A stretch of DNA of 64,000 nucleotides from Acidobacteriota bacterium. Lineage in GTDB: Bacteria > Acidobacteriota > Blastocatellia > UBA7656. Each line of letters opens with the position of its first letter. The first letter of the stretch is position 1. Shown here piece after piece: positions 52,102 through 61,558 of this stretch. The notes under the pieces are model-generated. The model worked only from the letters and a program-made list of their open reading frames with translations, searched no databases and was not told the origin of the DNA. The stretch is taken from NCBI GenBank assembly GCA_038040445.1, contig JBBPIG010000015.1, forward strand, positions 62,001 to 126,000, read 5' to 3'. A program made the translations under genes and the position numbers.

Positions 52102-53676
52102 TCACCCTCTCCCGATGAGTACGTGATGCAGTTCGGTTGTCTGGCTGTCAGTCAATTCAATATCGTGCACTCCCTTCAAAAGCGCCGGAGCTGCCGCCTG
52201 CATCGCCGCGTAGGCTTGGGCTTCGCTAGCATCCGCGCCACCGACATGCACACCTTTGTTCAGTTCATTGCGAGCCTTTTGCAGACGGGATGCCGCATCC
52301 CGCGCGCCAACGGGCCCATTCTGCGCGATCCATTGCAAAGCCCCCTTTATGTCCTCACTCTCTGATTCCTCCGCACCGGCAATCTCTCGTACGAAGCCCT
52401 CCAAAACGGTTCTCGCCCGGGAGACAACTCTGGTGTAGTCGGCCAAAACGTAGGGGCAGAGTACCTCTCGGCACAAACTTTCCACTGTAACTGGATAGCG
52501 CACGAGCACACACGACACTCTAAACAAAAGAGCCGGAGTCTTCGAGCCGTCAGAACTCTGCGTCACGCGAGTTAGCACTGGCTGTGCCTCGTGACTGTCG
52601 TTGACCTTGGTTCGCAGGCCGTGAGAGGCGGCAAGTGCTGCTGAGAAGGTTCCTTCCAAGTAAGCCGACCAGAATGCTTCATGTTTGGCGAGCAATGGTA
52701 GGTCGTCGTACTCGGAACGCACGTGGCAAGCAGAAAGGAAGTCGCGTTCAATCCTGATATCGACAGACCAAAGTTCTGATCCGCGTCCCTTCGCCGTCTT
52801 GCTTACGGTAATTCGCCCCCACCCAGACGCCTCATCAATCTTGGTTGCCGCAACGATTAAATCTCGTCCCGACTTAGGCAGCCCTAAGACACCCCTAACG
52901 CTCTTACTTTTCTCCATGAGCCACTTCACGACACCAAGACCGAACGATACACCGGCACGATATCCTGCAGCTCCGTACTCCTTTGGCGTGCCTGCTGCGG
53001 CGGCCGCCATGAGTGCCTGAAGTGTCTCGCCTCTAATCACTAATGCTTGTGCATCAGTTTCCAGTGTCCCAATGTTGACGAATCTGGTGAACTCAGGTTT
53101 ACCAAAGAACTGTTCTACTGCACGATAGGCCGCATCCGCGAGATACGGCTGAAGAGACTCGGCAACCTTCGATGGCGAGAGCGATAGTAACCTCTCTATT
53201 TCCTCACTTCGCAGGTCCTGGATTCCAGTCGGCAACTGTTCTTCGCCCGCCAATGGCTGCTTTGTACCGTCGCTTCCGTAGTGAGCGCAAATTTTCAGCG
53301 CGGTCTCTTTCACCGAAATGAGCAACTCGGCGTATCGGGTCGGGTCGTATTGAATGTGTTCGACAGTCGGGTCTACATCGGGAATCTCTTCAAGCTTGAC
53401 TCCGTGTTCAACGATAAGGACGATCTTCTTGCCAAGTTGCCGGGCCCACGAATGTTCTGCATTAACCCACTTGGATTTCGCACCGGCACTCGTAATCAAG
53501 AAGAAGCAGGCCTGAGATTCAGCAATCTGTGTTCTGAGTCGATCACCAAGCGGTGCCCCTGGGGAGGACCGATCAAGATCCCGCTCGACGACTACGCCGC
53601 TGACGTCGCGCAGCGTTGCCACGATCGTGTCGGCTAGTAGCATATCGTGCCGTGAGTAGCTAAGGAAGAGTTTCAT
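52102..53676 (-). CDS. TIR-domain protein with V4R-like middle domain
   Basis: A 524-residue protein convergent to the RelA gene. The TIR domain (1-135) has MKLFLSYSRHDMLLAD and SKWVNAEHSWARQLGKK, where E74 is the candidate NADase glutamate. Residues about 234-375 match the pattern of the V4R-like domain of the first operon gene: GYRAGVSFG, SGWGRITV, SVDIRIERDFLSAC, FWSAYLEGTFSAAL. The C-terminal 150 residues are helical (EGFVREIAGAEESESEDIKGALQWI). TIR proteins of this form degrade NAD or make cyclic ADP-ribose signals in anti-phage defence. Confidence 0.82.
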   Translation of the reverse strand: MKLFLSYSRHDMLLADTIVATLRDVSGVVVERDLDRSSPGAPLGDRLRTQIAESQACFFLITSAGAKSKWVNAEHSWARQLGKKIVLIVEHGVKLEEIPDVDPTVEHIQYDPTRYAELLISVKETALKICAHYGSDGTKQPLAGEEQLPTGIQDLRSEEIERLLSLSPSKVAESLQPYLADAAYRAVEQFFGKPEFTRFVNIGTLETDAQALVIRGETLQALMAAAAAGTPKEYGAAGYRAGVSFGLGVVKWLMEKSKSVRGVLGLPKSGRDLIVAATKIDEASGWGRITVSKTAKGRGSELWSVDIRIERDFLSACHVRSEYDDLPLLAKHEAFWSAYLEGTFSAALAASHGLRTKVNDSHEAQPVLTRVTQSSDGSKTPALLFRVSCVLVRYPVTVESLCREVLCPYVLADYTRVVSRARTVLEGFVREIAGAEESESEDIKGALQWIAQNGPVGARDAASRLQKARNELNKGVHVGGADASEAQAYAAMQAAAPALLKGVHDIELTDSQTTELHHVLIGRG

Positions 53677-53720
53677 CTTGTTCTCCAGACCCTCTGATTT
53701 TCAGACTCCCTTGTGTCCAG

Positions 53721-54470
53721 TTAGGCTAGCCGCTTCAACATCTCTTTCGCCAAAGCGCTGTAGTCTTCGGCGCCATCGCTTCTCGGCGCGTACTCGAATA
53801 CCGATTTGTGCTCTTGTTGCGAGTAGTCCAGTTCTGTTCGCTCGCGAATGACTGTTCGATACACTCTACCGTGAAACAGCTTCTTCGCTTCGTGGCGGAC
53901 CGTCTCGGGACCAGCGCGGCGTGTCGTGTAAAACGTTATCACGATGCCGGTGCGTTCGCTATCGATTCGCGCGTCCCGGGTGTGGGTGTCTATGAACTCG
54001 ATCATCTGCGCGATCGACCGCAAGCCCAGCCAGGTGGAAACGCAAGGTATCAACAGATAATCGGAAAGCGAGATCGCCGCTGAAGTCATTCGCCCAAGCT
54101 CCGGCGGACAGTCGAACAACACGAAATCGTAGTCGTCATCCCTCGCTCGAAAAGCATGTCTGAGCGGCGCCGTCAGGTGCCCCAGACCGTCGGAGGCAAC
54201 AGTTGCATGCCACAGACGTCTGCCGCCGCTTGGCAACAGCCACACGTTTTCTCCGATACGATTTGCGCTGAACGTTCCCTGCTCGATCGCCGAGGCCAGC
54301 GTGCCGCGCGCGTGATCCGTACCGGCAATGAACCGAAGATTGTCCTGGGGATCGCAGTCCACCAGCAGCACCCGCGCGCCAGCGAAAGCTAAACCGTGTC
54401 CAAGGTTCCAGGTCGTCGTAGTCTTGCCTGTCCCGCCCTTCGACGCCGCGATCGCTATGTGAATGCCCAT
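53721..54470 (-). CDS. ParA-type ATPase
   Basis: A 249-residue protein with the deviant Walker A SKGGTGKTTTTWNLGHGLA, VLLVDCDPQDN and VLFDCPPELGRMTSAAI. It is preceded on the same strand by the AI-2E-type permease (27 bp) and followed by the TIR gene (44 bp). No ParB or parS is visible, so it is an orphan ParA that may position a membrane or nucleoid cargo. Its composition is like the background. Confidence 0.88.
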   Translation of the reverse strand: MGIHIAIAASKGGTGKTTTTWNLGHGLAFAGARVLLVDCDPQDNLRFIAGTDHARGTLASAIEQGTFSANRIGENVWLLPSGGRRLWHATVASDGLGHLTAPLRHAFRARDDDYDFVLFDCPPELGRMTSAAISLSDYLLIPCVSTWLGLRSIAQMIEFIDTHTRDARIDSERTGIVITFYTTRRAGPETVRHEAKKLFHGRVYRTVIRERTELDYSQQEHKSVFEYAPRSDGAEDYSALAKEMLKRLA

Positions 54471-54497
54471 CTCGCTGACCAGCCTGAGGGAAAGAAC

Positions 54498-55694
54498 CTA
54501 CTTTTCGAGAGCTGAAGCGGAAAGCTGGGGGTCAGCTTCGCTCCCCGCGTGTTCCGAAGGAACGACTACGCGCAGATTCTGTATCCCTCGATAAGCAAGG
54601 TAGTGGTTATAGAACACAATCAGCAGCCCAACAGCCGGGATCGACAGAAATACGCCAACAAGTCCGCCGATCTCCGCTCCCGCTAGAATAGCGATGATCA
54701 CCACCAGCGTGTGCATCTTGATGCCATGCCCGACAATCCGGGGATAGATAAAATAGTCCTGAATCAGTCGAAGAACTGCGAGGAACAACGCGACGAACAG
54801 AGCGGTTTTGAATGAGACGGTCAGCGTCAAACCGACGATAATGCATGCCGCGATCAACGGACCAATCAGCGGGATGAATTCCAGCAAGCCGGCTATCGTG
54901 GCCAGCACTACCGGATACGGCGCGCGGATCAGACTCAGCCCAATCATTACCAGAATGCCAACTACAAGACACGCGGTGATCTGCGCGCGGATGTAAGCGG
55001 CAAGCGTTCGGCTGACGTCCATCAGCAGCCAGTGAGCGCGCTTCTGCAGCCGCTCATTTGGCAAAAGCGCTATCAGGTTCTGCTCAAAGTACGCCGCATC
55101 TTTCAGCAGGAAGAATGAGAGTATCGGAACCAGTATCGGCCACGTTAAGTACTGCAGGTAGCCTAATGCGCCGGCCACAGACTCGGTCATCCATCCAGCA
55201 ACCGCGTTCGTCATGTCGCTCGCGCGGCTGAAAATCGCCTCCCGCCACTGCGGCGGGATCTTCACGTGCCTCATCCAGCTATTGGCATCATTGAAGACTT
55301 TGTTAACCCAGCCCTCTGCCGATTTAGTATAGCCCGGCAGATTCTTCGCCAGGTCTGCCACCTGTTGAGAAAGCGGTTGCCAGATGAGTTGCACGCCGAC
55401 AAACAGAACGACGCCGATCAGCAGATACACTAACAATATCGCGACGTTGTGCGGCAGTCGAAGCTCATATCTGGCCACGTACACGGGCTGCTCGAGCAGG
55501 TGTACAATCGGCGCAATCAAGTAGCAAAAGAAGATCGATACGATCAGCAACAACAGCAGAGTGCGTATCTCATAAAGCAGCCAGCTCGCGATGAACAGAC
55601 CCGCCAAGAGGAAGATCACGCGAACGATCACCGTCGTCCACATGCGAATCATCTCCGAGTTTTGATGCTGCCTTTCCTTCAACGAGGCCTCCAA
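54498..55694 (-). CDS. AI-2E family permease
   Basis: A 398-residue membrane protein with about eight helices. Motifs IMIGLSLIRAPYPVVLATIAGLLEFIPLIGPLIAA-like and IVGHGIKMHTLVVIIAILAGAEIGG are typical (FIPLIGP is the hallmark). The start could be TTG 55694, ATG 55652 or ATG 55643 (GGAG about 9 nt upstream of the last). Transported substrate is unknown despite the family name. Confidence 0.88.
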   Translation of the reverse strand: MEASLKERQHQNSEMIRMWTTVIVRVIFLLAGLFIASWLLYEIRTLLLLLIVSIFFCYLIAPIVHLLEQPVYVARYELRLPHNVAILLVYLLIGVVLFVGVQLIWQPLSQQVADLAKNLPGYTKSAEGWVNKVFNDANSWMRHVKIPPQWREAIFSRASDMTNAVAGWMTESVAGALGYLQYLTWPILVPILSFFLLKDAAYFEQNLIALLPNERLQKRAHWLLMDVSRTLAAYIRAQITACLVVGILVMIGLSLIRAPYPVVLATIAGLLEFIPLIGPLIAACIIVGLTLTVSFKTALFVALFLAVLRLIQDYFIYPRIVGHGIKMHTLVVIIAILAGAEIGGLVGVFLSIPAVGLLIVFYNHYLAYRGIQNLRVVVPSEHAGSEADPQLSASALEK

Positions 55695-55910
55695 AAGGGT
55701 GAAGGATATCCTCTATGCGGCGGAGTATAACACACGCGCAGAGCACGTTGCTGCTACGGGATTCAGAGGAGTCGTAAACAGAGGATTGAAGATCGAGAAT
55801 TGAAATCCGCCCCGCGTTGCCGCGCCCTTGAGCAAATTCCAATTCCCAATCTCTGACTGTTTATGTCACAAGCGGCGTGCTTTGATAAGACACTGAAGGG
55901 AGACACGAAC

Positions 55911-57563
55911 TCAGTTCCTTCGAATATCCCCGCGAGCCGCAGCGCGGATACGCCGAATGTCGTCGGTCAGCGCCTTCGCCTTCGGCATTTCACCCAGAGC
56001 GCGTTGTAGCTGGACATCCCCATCGGCGAGCGCGGCGCGAGCATTCTCTTCGCCAAACGCCGCCGTGGCCACCTCGTAGCGAACTCGGCGCTTGACCCAG
56101 TCCGCATCTTTGTCAACGCGCGAGTCGTCGGATTTCAATTCCTTGTGCTCGCGGAGAAAGTTCTTGAACGCGGCCAGAACCTTGTCGCCCACGGCGTACT
56201 CGCCTTGCGCGAGCCGGTGTCTGTGATCGCACGGGCGATCGACCTTGAACTCCGACAGCCCGGCAATCTGCCCGGCTACTAAAGCGCGAGTGAATTGGAA
56301 AACGGGTTCTACCCATACCCGTTGGAGCTCAAACTCAGCCGACGGAAACTTCACCAGTACATCCGGCTGAATGCCGCCGCCGCCGTAGACCGTTCTGCCG
56401 GTATCGGTGCGTTTCTCTTCGGTTCGCTGAACCGCGTCCTTGTCGCCCCGTTTCAGATAGTAGTCGTAGAAAGAGCGGTTGTTGTACTCGCGCTGGATCA
56501 GACGTCCGCTCGGCGTATAGAAGTGCCCGGTAACAAGCCATAGACCCGAGCCGTCCGACAACGGGAACACGCTCTGCACCAATCCCTTCCCGAAGCTGTT
56601 CTCGCCGACTATTACTCCGCGGTCGTGATCTTGAAGCGCACCCGCAACGATCTCAGAAGCCGACGCCGATCTGGAGTTGATAATGACAACGATAGGAAAC
56701 TCTTCGGGATTGTTGTTACTGGCAACTTCTTCGCGGGTCGGAAACGTTTGCGGACGCCCCCGCAGCGTCACTATGGGCTGCCCACGATACAGAAAAAGAT
56801 TGGTGATCTTTTTCGCCTGTTCCACCAGACCGCCGGGATTGTTCCGCAGATCCAGAATGAGCGACGTCATTTCCTGTCTTTGCAGGTCTGCCAGCGCCGT
56901 GCGAATCTCGTCGTAGCTCGTGAAGTTGAATCCTCGATCGAAGTTGATGTAGCCAACGCCATTGGCGGCCATGTAGGAATTGGTCACCGACGCCAGCTTC
57001 ACAGCTTCGCGAACGAACTTGAACTCGACCGGCTGACTTGCGCCCAGCCGCGCCACCTTCACCGTAACAGATGTGCCCTCCGGCCCGATCAGCTTTTGCG
57101 AGACTTGTTGGGAGTTCCAAGTCTCAGTCGATTCTCCATTGATCTGGACGATCTGATCTCCGTAGCGTATGCCGCCACGATGAGCCGGAGTCGCATCGAA
57201 CGGCGACATGATATAGACCCTGTCGTTTCGCTGCGCTATGGTCGAGCCTATCCCGGAATAACGGCTGCGCTGATCCTGTTGGACCTTCTCCCACTCTTTA
57301 GCGTCGAAATAGCTGGAGTGCGGGTCGAGCGTGTGAAGCATGCCAAGGATCGAAGCCTTGGTCAGCTTGCTGAAATCAACCTGCCCGGCGTAGTTGTCTT
57401 TCGCGACCAGAACCGCCTTAGCAAAGTCTTCGGCAATCTGCTGCCGCGCCGTAGAGACGTCCGCTCTCTGTCCGAGAAGCTTCTGAGCGGGATGCGCGCC
57501 TGCAAATGTAATTGGGATGATGAGAGCGACAACAAGCAACCAGTAGCGCTTCTTAGATTTCAT
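55911..57563 (-). CDS. S41 (CtpA-like) peptidase with PDZ, first of a tandem pair
   Basis: A 550-residue exported protease starting at ATG 57563 with GAGGTG upstream. Signal segment WLLVVALIIPITFAG. PDZ domain: GIGSTIAQRNDRVYIMSPFDATP and GDQIVQINGEST. S41 catalytic part: LILDLRNNPGGLVEQA, IINSRSASASEIVAGALQDHD (Ser) and GENSFGKGLVQSVFPL (Lys). A C-terminal helical region follows. Periplasmic. It is paralogous to the next gene upstream. Confidence 0.92.
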   Translation of the reverse strand: MKSKKRYWLLVVALIIPITFAGAHPAQKLLGQRADVSTARQQIAEDFAKAVLVAKDNYAGQVDFSKLTKASILGMLHTLDPHSSYFDAKEWEKVQQDQRSRYSGIGSTIAQRNDRVYIMSPFDATPAHRGGIRYGDQIVQINGESTETWNSQQVSQKLIGPEGTSVTVKVARLGASQPVEFKFVREAVKLASVTNSYMAANGVGYINFDRGFNFTSYDEIRTALADLQRQEMTSLILDLRNNPGGLVEQAKKITNLFLYRGQPIVTLRGRPQTFPTREEVASNNNPEEFPIVVIINSRSASASEIVAGALQDHDRGVIVGENSFGKGLVQSVFPLSDGSGLWLVTGHFYTPSGRLIQREYNNRSFYDYYLKRGDKDAVQRTEEKRTDTGRTVYGGGGIQPDVLVKFPSAEFELQRVWVEPVFQFTRALVAGQIAGLSEFKVDRPCDHRHRLAQGEYAVGDKVLAAFKNFLREHKELKSDDSRVDKDADWVKRRVRYEVATAAFGEENARAALADGDVQLQRALGEMPKAKALTDDIRRIRAAARGDIRRN

Positions 57564-57783
57564 CGTGAGCTTTCACCTCGAAAACGATTCACTCGAGTCA
57601 CAGCAGTTGGAAGTTTCGCCAGTACGCCTTCAGCAATCGTCCAGAAGAAATCTTAGCGGAAAGGGATTGCCAAAACAACTGGAGCTTCGAGGTAGCATAA
57701 ACTTCGCCTGTGGATCGGTCGCTCAGTCTCACTGGTGGGAAGTCTCCAGCAAGGATGGTTTACACAGGAACTCAGCAAAAGCA

Positions 57784-57812
57784 GCGGCCCGAGCCTTATG
57801 AGCTCGGGCCGC
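57784..57812 (-). terminator. Terminator hairpin after the second S41 gene
   Basis: A perfect 11-bp stem GCGGCCCGAGC with a 7-base loop. In the minus direction it is followed by TGCTTTTGC, a short T-run. It lies 26 bp beyond the stop of the S41 gene at 57838. Confidence 0.8.
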
Positions 57813-57837
57813 CGTGTATCCCAGACTGTCTAGTTGG

Positions 57838-59496
57838 CTAATTCCTTCGCGGCTCTACGTCGCGCGAGCTCCGCAAGCGATGAAGGTCCTCTGCCATCGT
57901 TCTGGCCTTTGGTATTTCGGTGATCGCTCGCTGCATCTGAAGGTCAGTTTCCAACAGCACCTGATACGCCGTTTCGACTCCGTACGCCGCGGTCACCATC
58001 TCGTAGCGGATCTGGCGCTTGATGAAGTCAGCTTCCTTGTCCACACGCGAGTCGTCCACTTTGAGTTCCTTGTGGTCTCGCAGGAAGCTCTTGAACGCGG
58101 GAAGGACCTTGTCGGTGATCTGATACTCGTTCGCCGCGAGATGGTGGCGATGATCAGCCTGCCGATCCAGCTTGAATTCCAAACACCCCTGAATCTGCCC
58201 TGCTGCAAGTTGGTGCGCAAACTCGAAGACGGGGTCGAACCATACGCGCTGAAGCTCGATGTCGCGCTGGGAAACTCTTACTTTCGCCTCGACGTCTGGA
58301 TCGATTCCTCCGCCACCGTAGACCGGCCGGCCCGAGTCGGTTCGCTTCGCATCAGTGTGCGTTCCGTTCTTGTCGTCGCCGCGTTTGAGGCTGTAGTCGT
58401 AGAACGAGCGCCCGCTGTAGTCGCGCTGAATCAGCCGCCCGCTTGGCGTGTAGTAGTGACCAGTCGTCAATATCAGCGCCGATCCGTCCGCCAGCGGGAA
58501 CGGGCTCTGCACAAGACCCTTGCCAAAACTGTTTTCGCCAACAAGCCGTGCGCGGTCGTGGTCCTGCAACGCGCCGGCAACGATCTCAGCCGCCGAAGCC
58601 GATAGCCTGTTAATCAAAACGACGATCGGATATTCCTCCGGAGCGGTGTTGTTGGCAACAAATTCCCTGGACTGAAAGACCCCGGGGCGTCCGCGCATGG
58701 ACAATATCTTCTGCCCGCTATACAGGAACAGGTTCGATACGCGCTGTGCCTGGTCGACCAGCCCGCCGCGGTTGCTTCTGAGGTCGAGTATCAGTGAGGT
58801 CATCCCCTGCTGCCGCAGTTCTCGGAGAGCCCTGTTCACTTCATCGTAGGTGGTTGTGTTGAATCCCCGCTCGAGATTGACGTAGCCGACTCCGCCCGCG
58901 AGCATGAAGTAGTTCGCGACCGATGGCAGCGGAACGGGTCCGCGCGTCAGCTTGAAGTCTATCGGCTTATCGACGCCCAGCCGGGCTATCTTGACGTTTA
59001 CCGTGGTGCCTTCCGGGCCAAGCAGCTTGCTTCTGACTTGAGCCTGAGTCCAACCGTTGGTCGACTCGCCGTTGATCCCGGCAATATGATCCCCGTAACG
59101 AAGCCCGGCTCTGTACGACGCGGTCCCCTGGGTCGGCGAGACGATATACACCTTCCCGTAGTGTTGAATGATCGTCGAACCGATGCCGTAGTATCGGCTG
59201 CTCTGATCGTTCTGGAAGTCTTCCCATTGCTGCCGGTCGAAATATGCCGAGTGGGGATCGAGCGTGCGAAGCATCCCCCCGATGGATGCTTTGGTTACCT
59301 TGTTGAACTCAACCTGGCCCGCGAAATTGTCCTTCGCGACGACGATGGCATTTGCAAAGTCTTCGGCGATTCGCTGGCGAGCTGCCATATCGGCTGGGCT
59401 TTGCCCCGTCGAACGCTGCCCAGTGTGCGCACCGGCAAACGTGAGCGGCAGCACAAGCGTCAAGACTAACAGCCAGTGTCGCTTCTTGAATCTCAT
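57838..59496 (-). CDS. S41 (CtpA-like) peptidase with PDZ, second of a tandem pair
   Basis: A 552-residue exported protease. ATG 59496 begins MRFKKRHWLLVLTLVLPLTFAG and is preferred over an ATG ten codons earlier. PDZ: GIGSTIIQHYGKVYIVSPTQG. Catalytic: LILDLRSNRGGLVDQA, LINRLSASAAEIVAGALQDHD (Ser) and GENSFGKGLVQSPFPL (Lys). It is highly similar in layout to the 55911 gene; a terminator lies between them, so they are separate transcripts. Confidence 0.92.
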   Translation of the reverse strand: MRFKKRHWLLVLTLVLPLTFAGAHTGQRSTGQSPADMAARQRIAEDFANAIVVAKDNFAGQVEFNKVTKASIGGMLRTLDPHSAYFDRQQWEDFQNDQSSRYYGIGSTIIQHYGKVYIVSPTQGTASYRAGLRYGDHIAGINGESTNGWTQAQVRSKLLGPEGTTVNVKIARLGVDKPIDFKLTRGPVPLPSVANYFMLAGGVGYVNLERGFNTTTYDEVNRALRELRQQGMTSLILDLRSNRGGLVDQAQRVSNLFLYSGQKILSMRGRPGVFQSREFVANNTAPEEYPIVVLINRLSASAAEIVAGALQDHDRARLVGENSFGKGLVQSPFPLADGSALILTTGHYYTPSGRLIQRDYSGRSFYDYSLKRGDDKNGTHTDAKRTDSGRPVYGGGGIDPDVEAKVRVSQRDIELQRVWFDPVFEFAHQLAAGQIQGCLEFKLDRQADHRHHLAANEYQITDKVLPAFKSFLRDHKELKVDDSRVDKEADFIKRQIRYEMVTAAYGVETAYQVLLETDLQMQRAITEIPKARTMAEDLHRLRSSRDVEPRRN

Positions 59497-59698
59497 CTCG
59501 AGCCCTTTCGTGTGAGTGATCATCATCCGCGGGCCGCCCCAAAACGAATGTTACGCCGCAAGATACTTGGCGATTTTACAGGACGGATAACTGGAAAACA
59601 ACCGTAAGCTGGAAAGCGTCGTTGATTGAACGGGCGCTTTGCTTCTGTTAGTTTTAAGAGCGATTCATTCGTGCATCGTGAATGTCATCTGACAACCA

Positions 59699-60985
59699 TT
59701 GAACCAAGCCGTCAACGAACCCTCTCTTCGCACTTGCCCTGGCTGCGGCACTCAAACGCCCGCTGAGGACCCTCGGTGCGCGCACTGCGGTCTCAGTTCA
59801 ATCGATGTGGTGTTCGCCGACCGCAAGGCTGATTCGGAGCGCCGCTTCCTGCAGGCGTTATTCACTCGCTCAAATCCGTTCACGATGATCTTCATCGGGA
59901 TCAATGTTGGGATCTTCGTGTTGATGTGCCTGGCAGGTGGTTTCGCCGTGACCTCATCCGATCCCGCGGTGTTGCTGGGATTCGGCGCAAAACAAAACAG
60001 CTTGATTGCCGGCCAGCATCAATACTGGCGGCTGATCACTTCGATCTTCATTCACATCGGGTTCATTCACCTGTTCCTCAACAACTACGCGTTGTGGATC
60101 ATCGGCCAGGAGATCGAGCGCATCTACGGTTCGGCTCGTTTTGTGGTTCTCTACCTGGCCACAGGCATTGTCGGTTCAGTTGGCAGCTACGTCTTCAATC
60201 CCGAGGCGACATCGGCCGGCGCTTCGGGCGCCATTTTCGGGCTGTTTGGGGTGATGGCAACCTTCGCGTTCAAGTACAGGAGAGAAATCCCCGAGTTGCT
60301 GAGCCGCGAGATCAAGCGGCGTGTGATTCCGATCATCGCAATCAATTTAGTGTTCGGCTTCTCAGTCAGAATAGTCGATAACGCGGCGCACATCGGAGGT
60401 CTGCTGACTGGAATCGCGCTCGCCTTGGCAGTCCCATACAAACGGCCACACGAACGAATCACCCCAGCGGTCTGGCGCGCGCTGCATATCATCTGCCTTG
60501 CGGTTATTCTTATCTCGTTCGTCAGCGCGTTCCGAGCATACAACGGACCGAGCCTGGGCTTTTCGAACCTTACCCGGCGTCCCGGCTCGAGCGTTGTGAA
60601 GTACTTCGATCAAATGAAAGAGGCCGCCAGATCGTTAAGCCAGTCTATCGAGTTTGGCGCCGCGCCGCTCGACTCCGGGAGCGAGGCGGCTGGCGTGAAA
60701 CCGGCCCTCGCCGCGGTCGAACTAGGAATCCGGGCCGTCAATGCGGTACCTCAGATGGACTCCGACGCCGATCAATACCGCAAGCGATTACTTGAATTGT
60801 TAGTCGGGCAGAAAGAAATTCTGGATCGATTCGCGCGGACGAACTCAAAGAACCGCAACTCGCTGATTGCTGAAGAGGAAATGCTCAAGAATCGCTACAA
60901 TCAGTTCCTGGCGGATTATGGTAGATGGATACCGGGATTTTTGAAGGAACACGGGTACGAGCTCGGCGAAGCAAATGATCGGTGA
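59699..60985 (+). CDS. Rhomboid intramembrane protease with zinc ribbon
   Basis: A 428-residue protein with TTG start. The N-terminal ribbon CPGCGTQTPAEDPRCAHCG precedes a rhomboid core: HIGFIHLFLNNYALW, GASGAIFGLFGVMATFAF (Ser) and DNAAHIGGLLTGIALAL (His). The C-terminal part is a helical cytoplasmic tail (SLSQSIEFGAAPL...). Ribbon-rhomboid fusions are known in several phyla. It cleaves membrane proteins; its substrate is unknown. Confidence 0.92.
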   Translation: MNQAVNEPSLRTCPGCGTQTPAEDPRCAHCGLSSIDVVFADRKADSERRFLQALFTRSNPFTMIFIGINVGIFVLMCLAGGFAVTSSDPAVLLGFGAKQNSLIAGQHQYWRLITSIFIHIGFIHLFLNNYALWIIGQEIERIYGSARFVVLYLATGIVGSVGSYVFNPEATSAGASGAIFGLFGVMATFAFKYRREIPELLSREIKRRVIPIIAINLVFGFSVRIVDNAAHIGGLLTGIALALAVPYKRPHERITPAVWRALHIICLAVILISFVSAFRAYNGPSLGFSNLTRRPGSSVVKYFDQMKEAARSLSQSIEFGAAPLDSGSEAAGVKPALAAVELGIRAVNAVPQMDSDADQYRKRLLELLVGQKEILDRFARTNSKNRNSLIAEEEMLKNRYNQFLADYGRWIPGFLKEHGYELGEANDR

Positions 60986-61012
60986 GTCCGTTCGCAGACG
61001 GAATGGGCGGGA

Positions 61013-61558
61013 TCACGGCTCGGACAATCGCTCGACGTCCAGGATGGGTACGCGCCGTCTCCCGCTCTTGAAGTAAGTCTTCGCGGGCCATCCGAACTTC
61101 GCGCGTTGAGCGGTGAGGCTGTCCTTGCCGTGAGCGATAGGACGAACCTTGTTTGGCTCGAGTGCAAGGACCCCTTCCACGCGATCCGCCAATAAGCCCA
61201 ACTGCGCATCGCCCTTCACCAGAATCAAACGCCGCTTGGCCGGCTCCTGGCTCACCTCGAGGCCGAGATCCATCACCACAGTCATGCGGCCTCGCACACT
61301 CGCGAGCCCTGCAACACCATCCGGCGGACCCGGCAGCGGAGTGATTCGCGGACAGTCAACGACTCCTTCAGTGCTCTCCACGCCGATCGCGTACGGCGCG
61401 CCGCCGACTTCAAACATCAACACCGAGACAAGCTCCGTCTTGCCGTCGCCCCCACCAGGCGAGCCGAACTCCAGCGGCAAAGCAGCTATTGTGCGGCGAG
61501 CGCTCGCGTACTTGTCCCTGGGTGATTCCGGCATTTGCTTTTGTGACTCCGCTTTCAC
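61013..61558 (-). CDS. cheW: CheW-like scaffold
   Basis: A 181-residue protein starting with GTG 61558, whose GTGA overlaps the CheA stop. ELVSVLMFEVGGAPYAIGVE and GLASVRGRMTVVMDLGLEV and LIVK-type strands (RLILVKGDAQLGLLADRVEGVLAL) are CheW motifs. A Pro/Gly-rich N-terminal extension is present. It should link CheA to chemoreceptors, none of which are in the window. Confidence 0.9.
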   Translation of the reverse strand: MKAESQKQMPESPRDKYASARRTIAALPLEFGSPGGGDGKTELVSVLMFEVGGAPYAIGVESTEGVVDCPRITPLPGPPDGVAGLASVRGRMTVVMDLGLEVSQEPAKRRLILVKGDAQLGLLADRVEGVLALEPNKVRPIAHGKDSLTAQRAKFGWPAKTYFKSGRRRVPILDVERLSEP

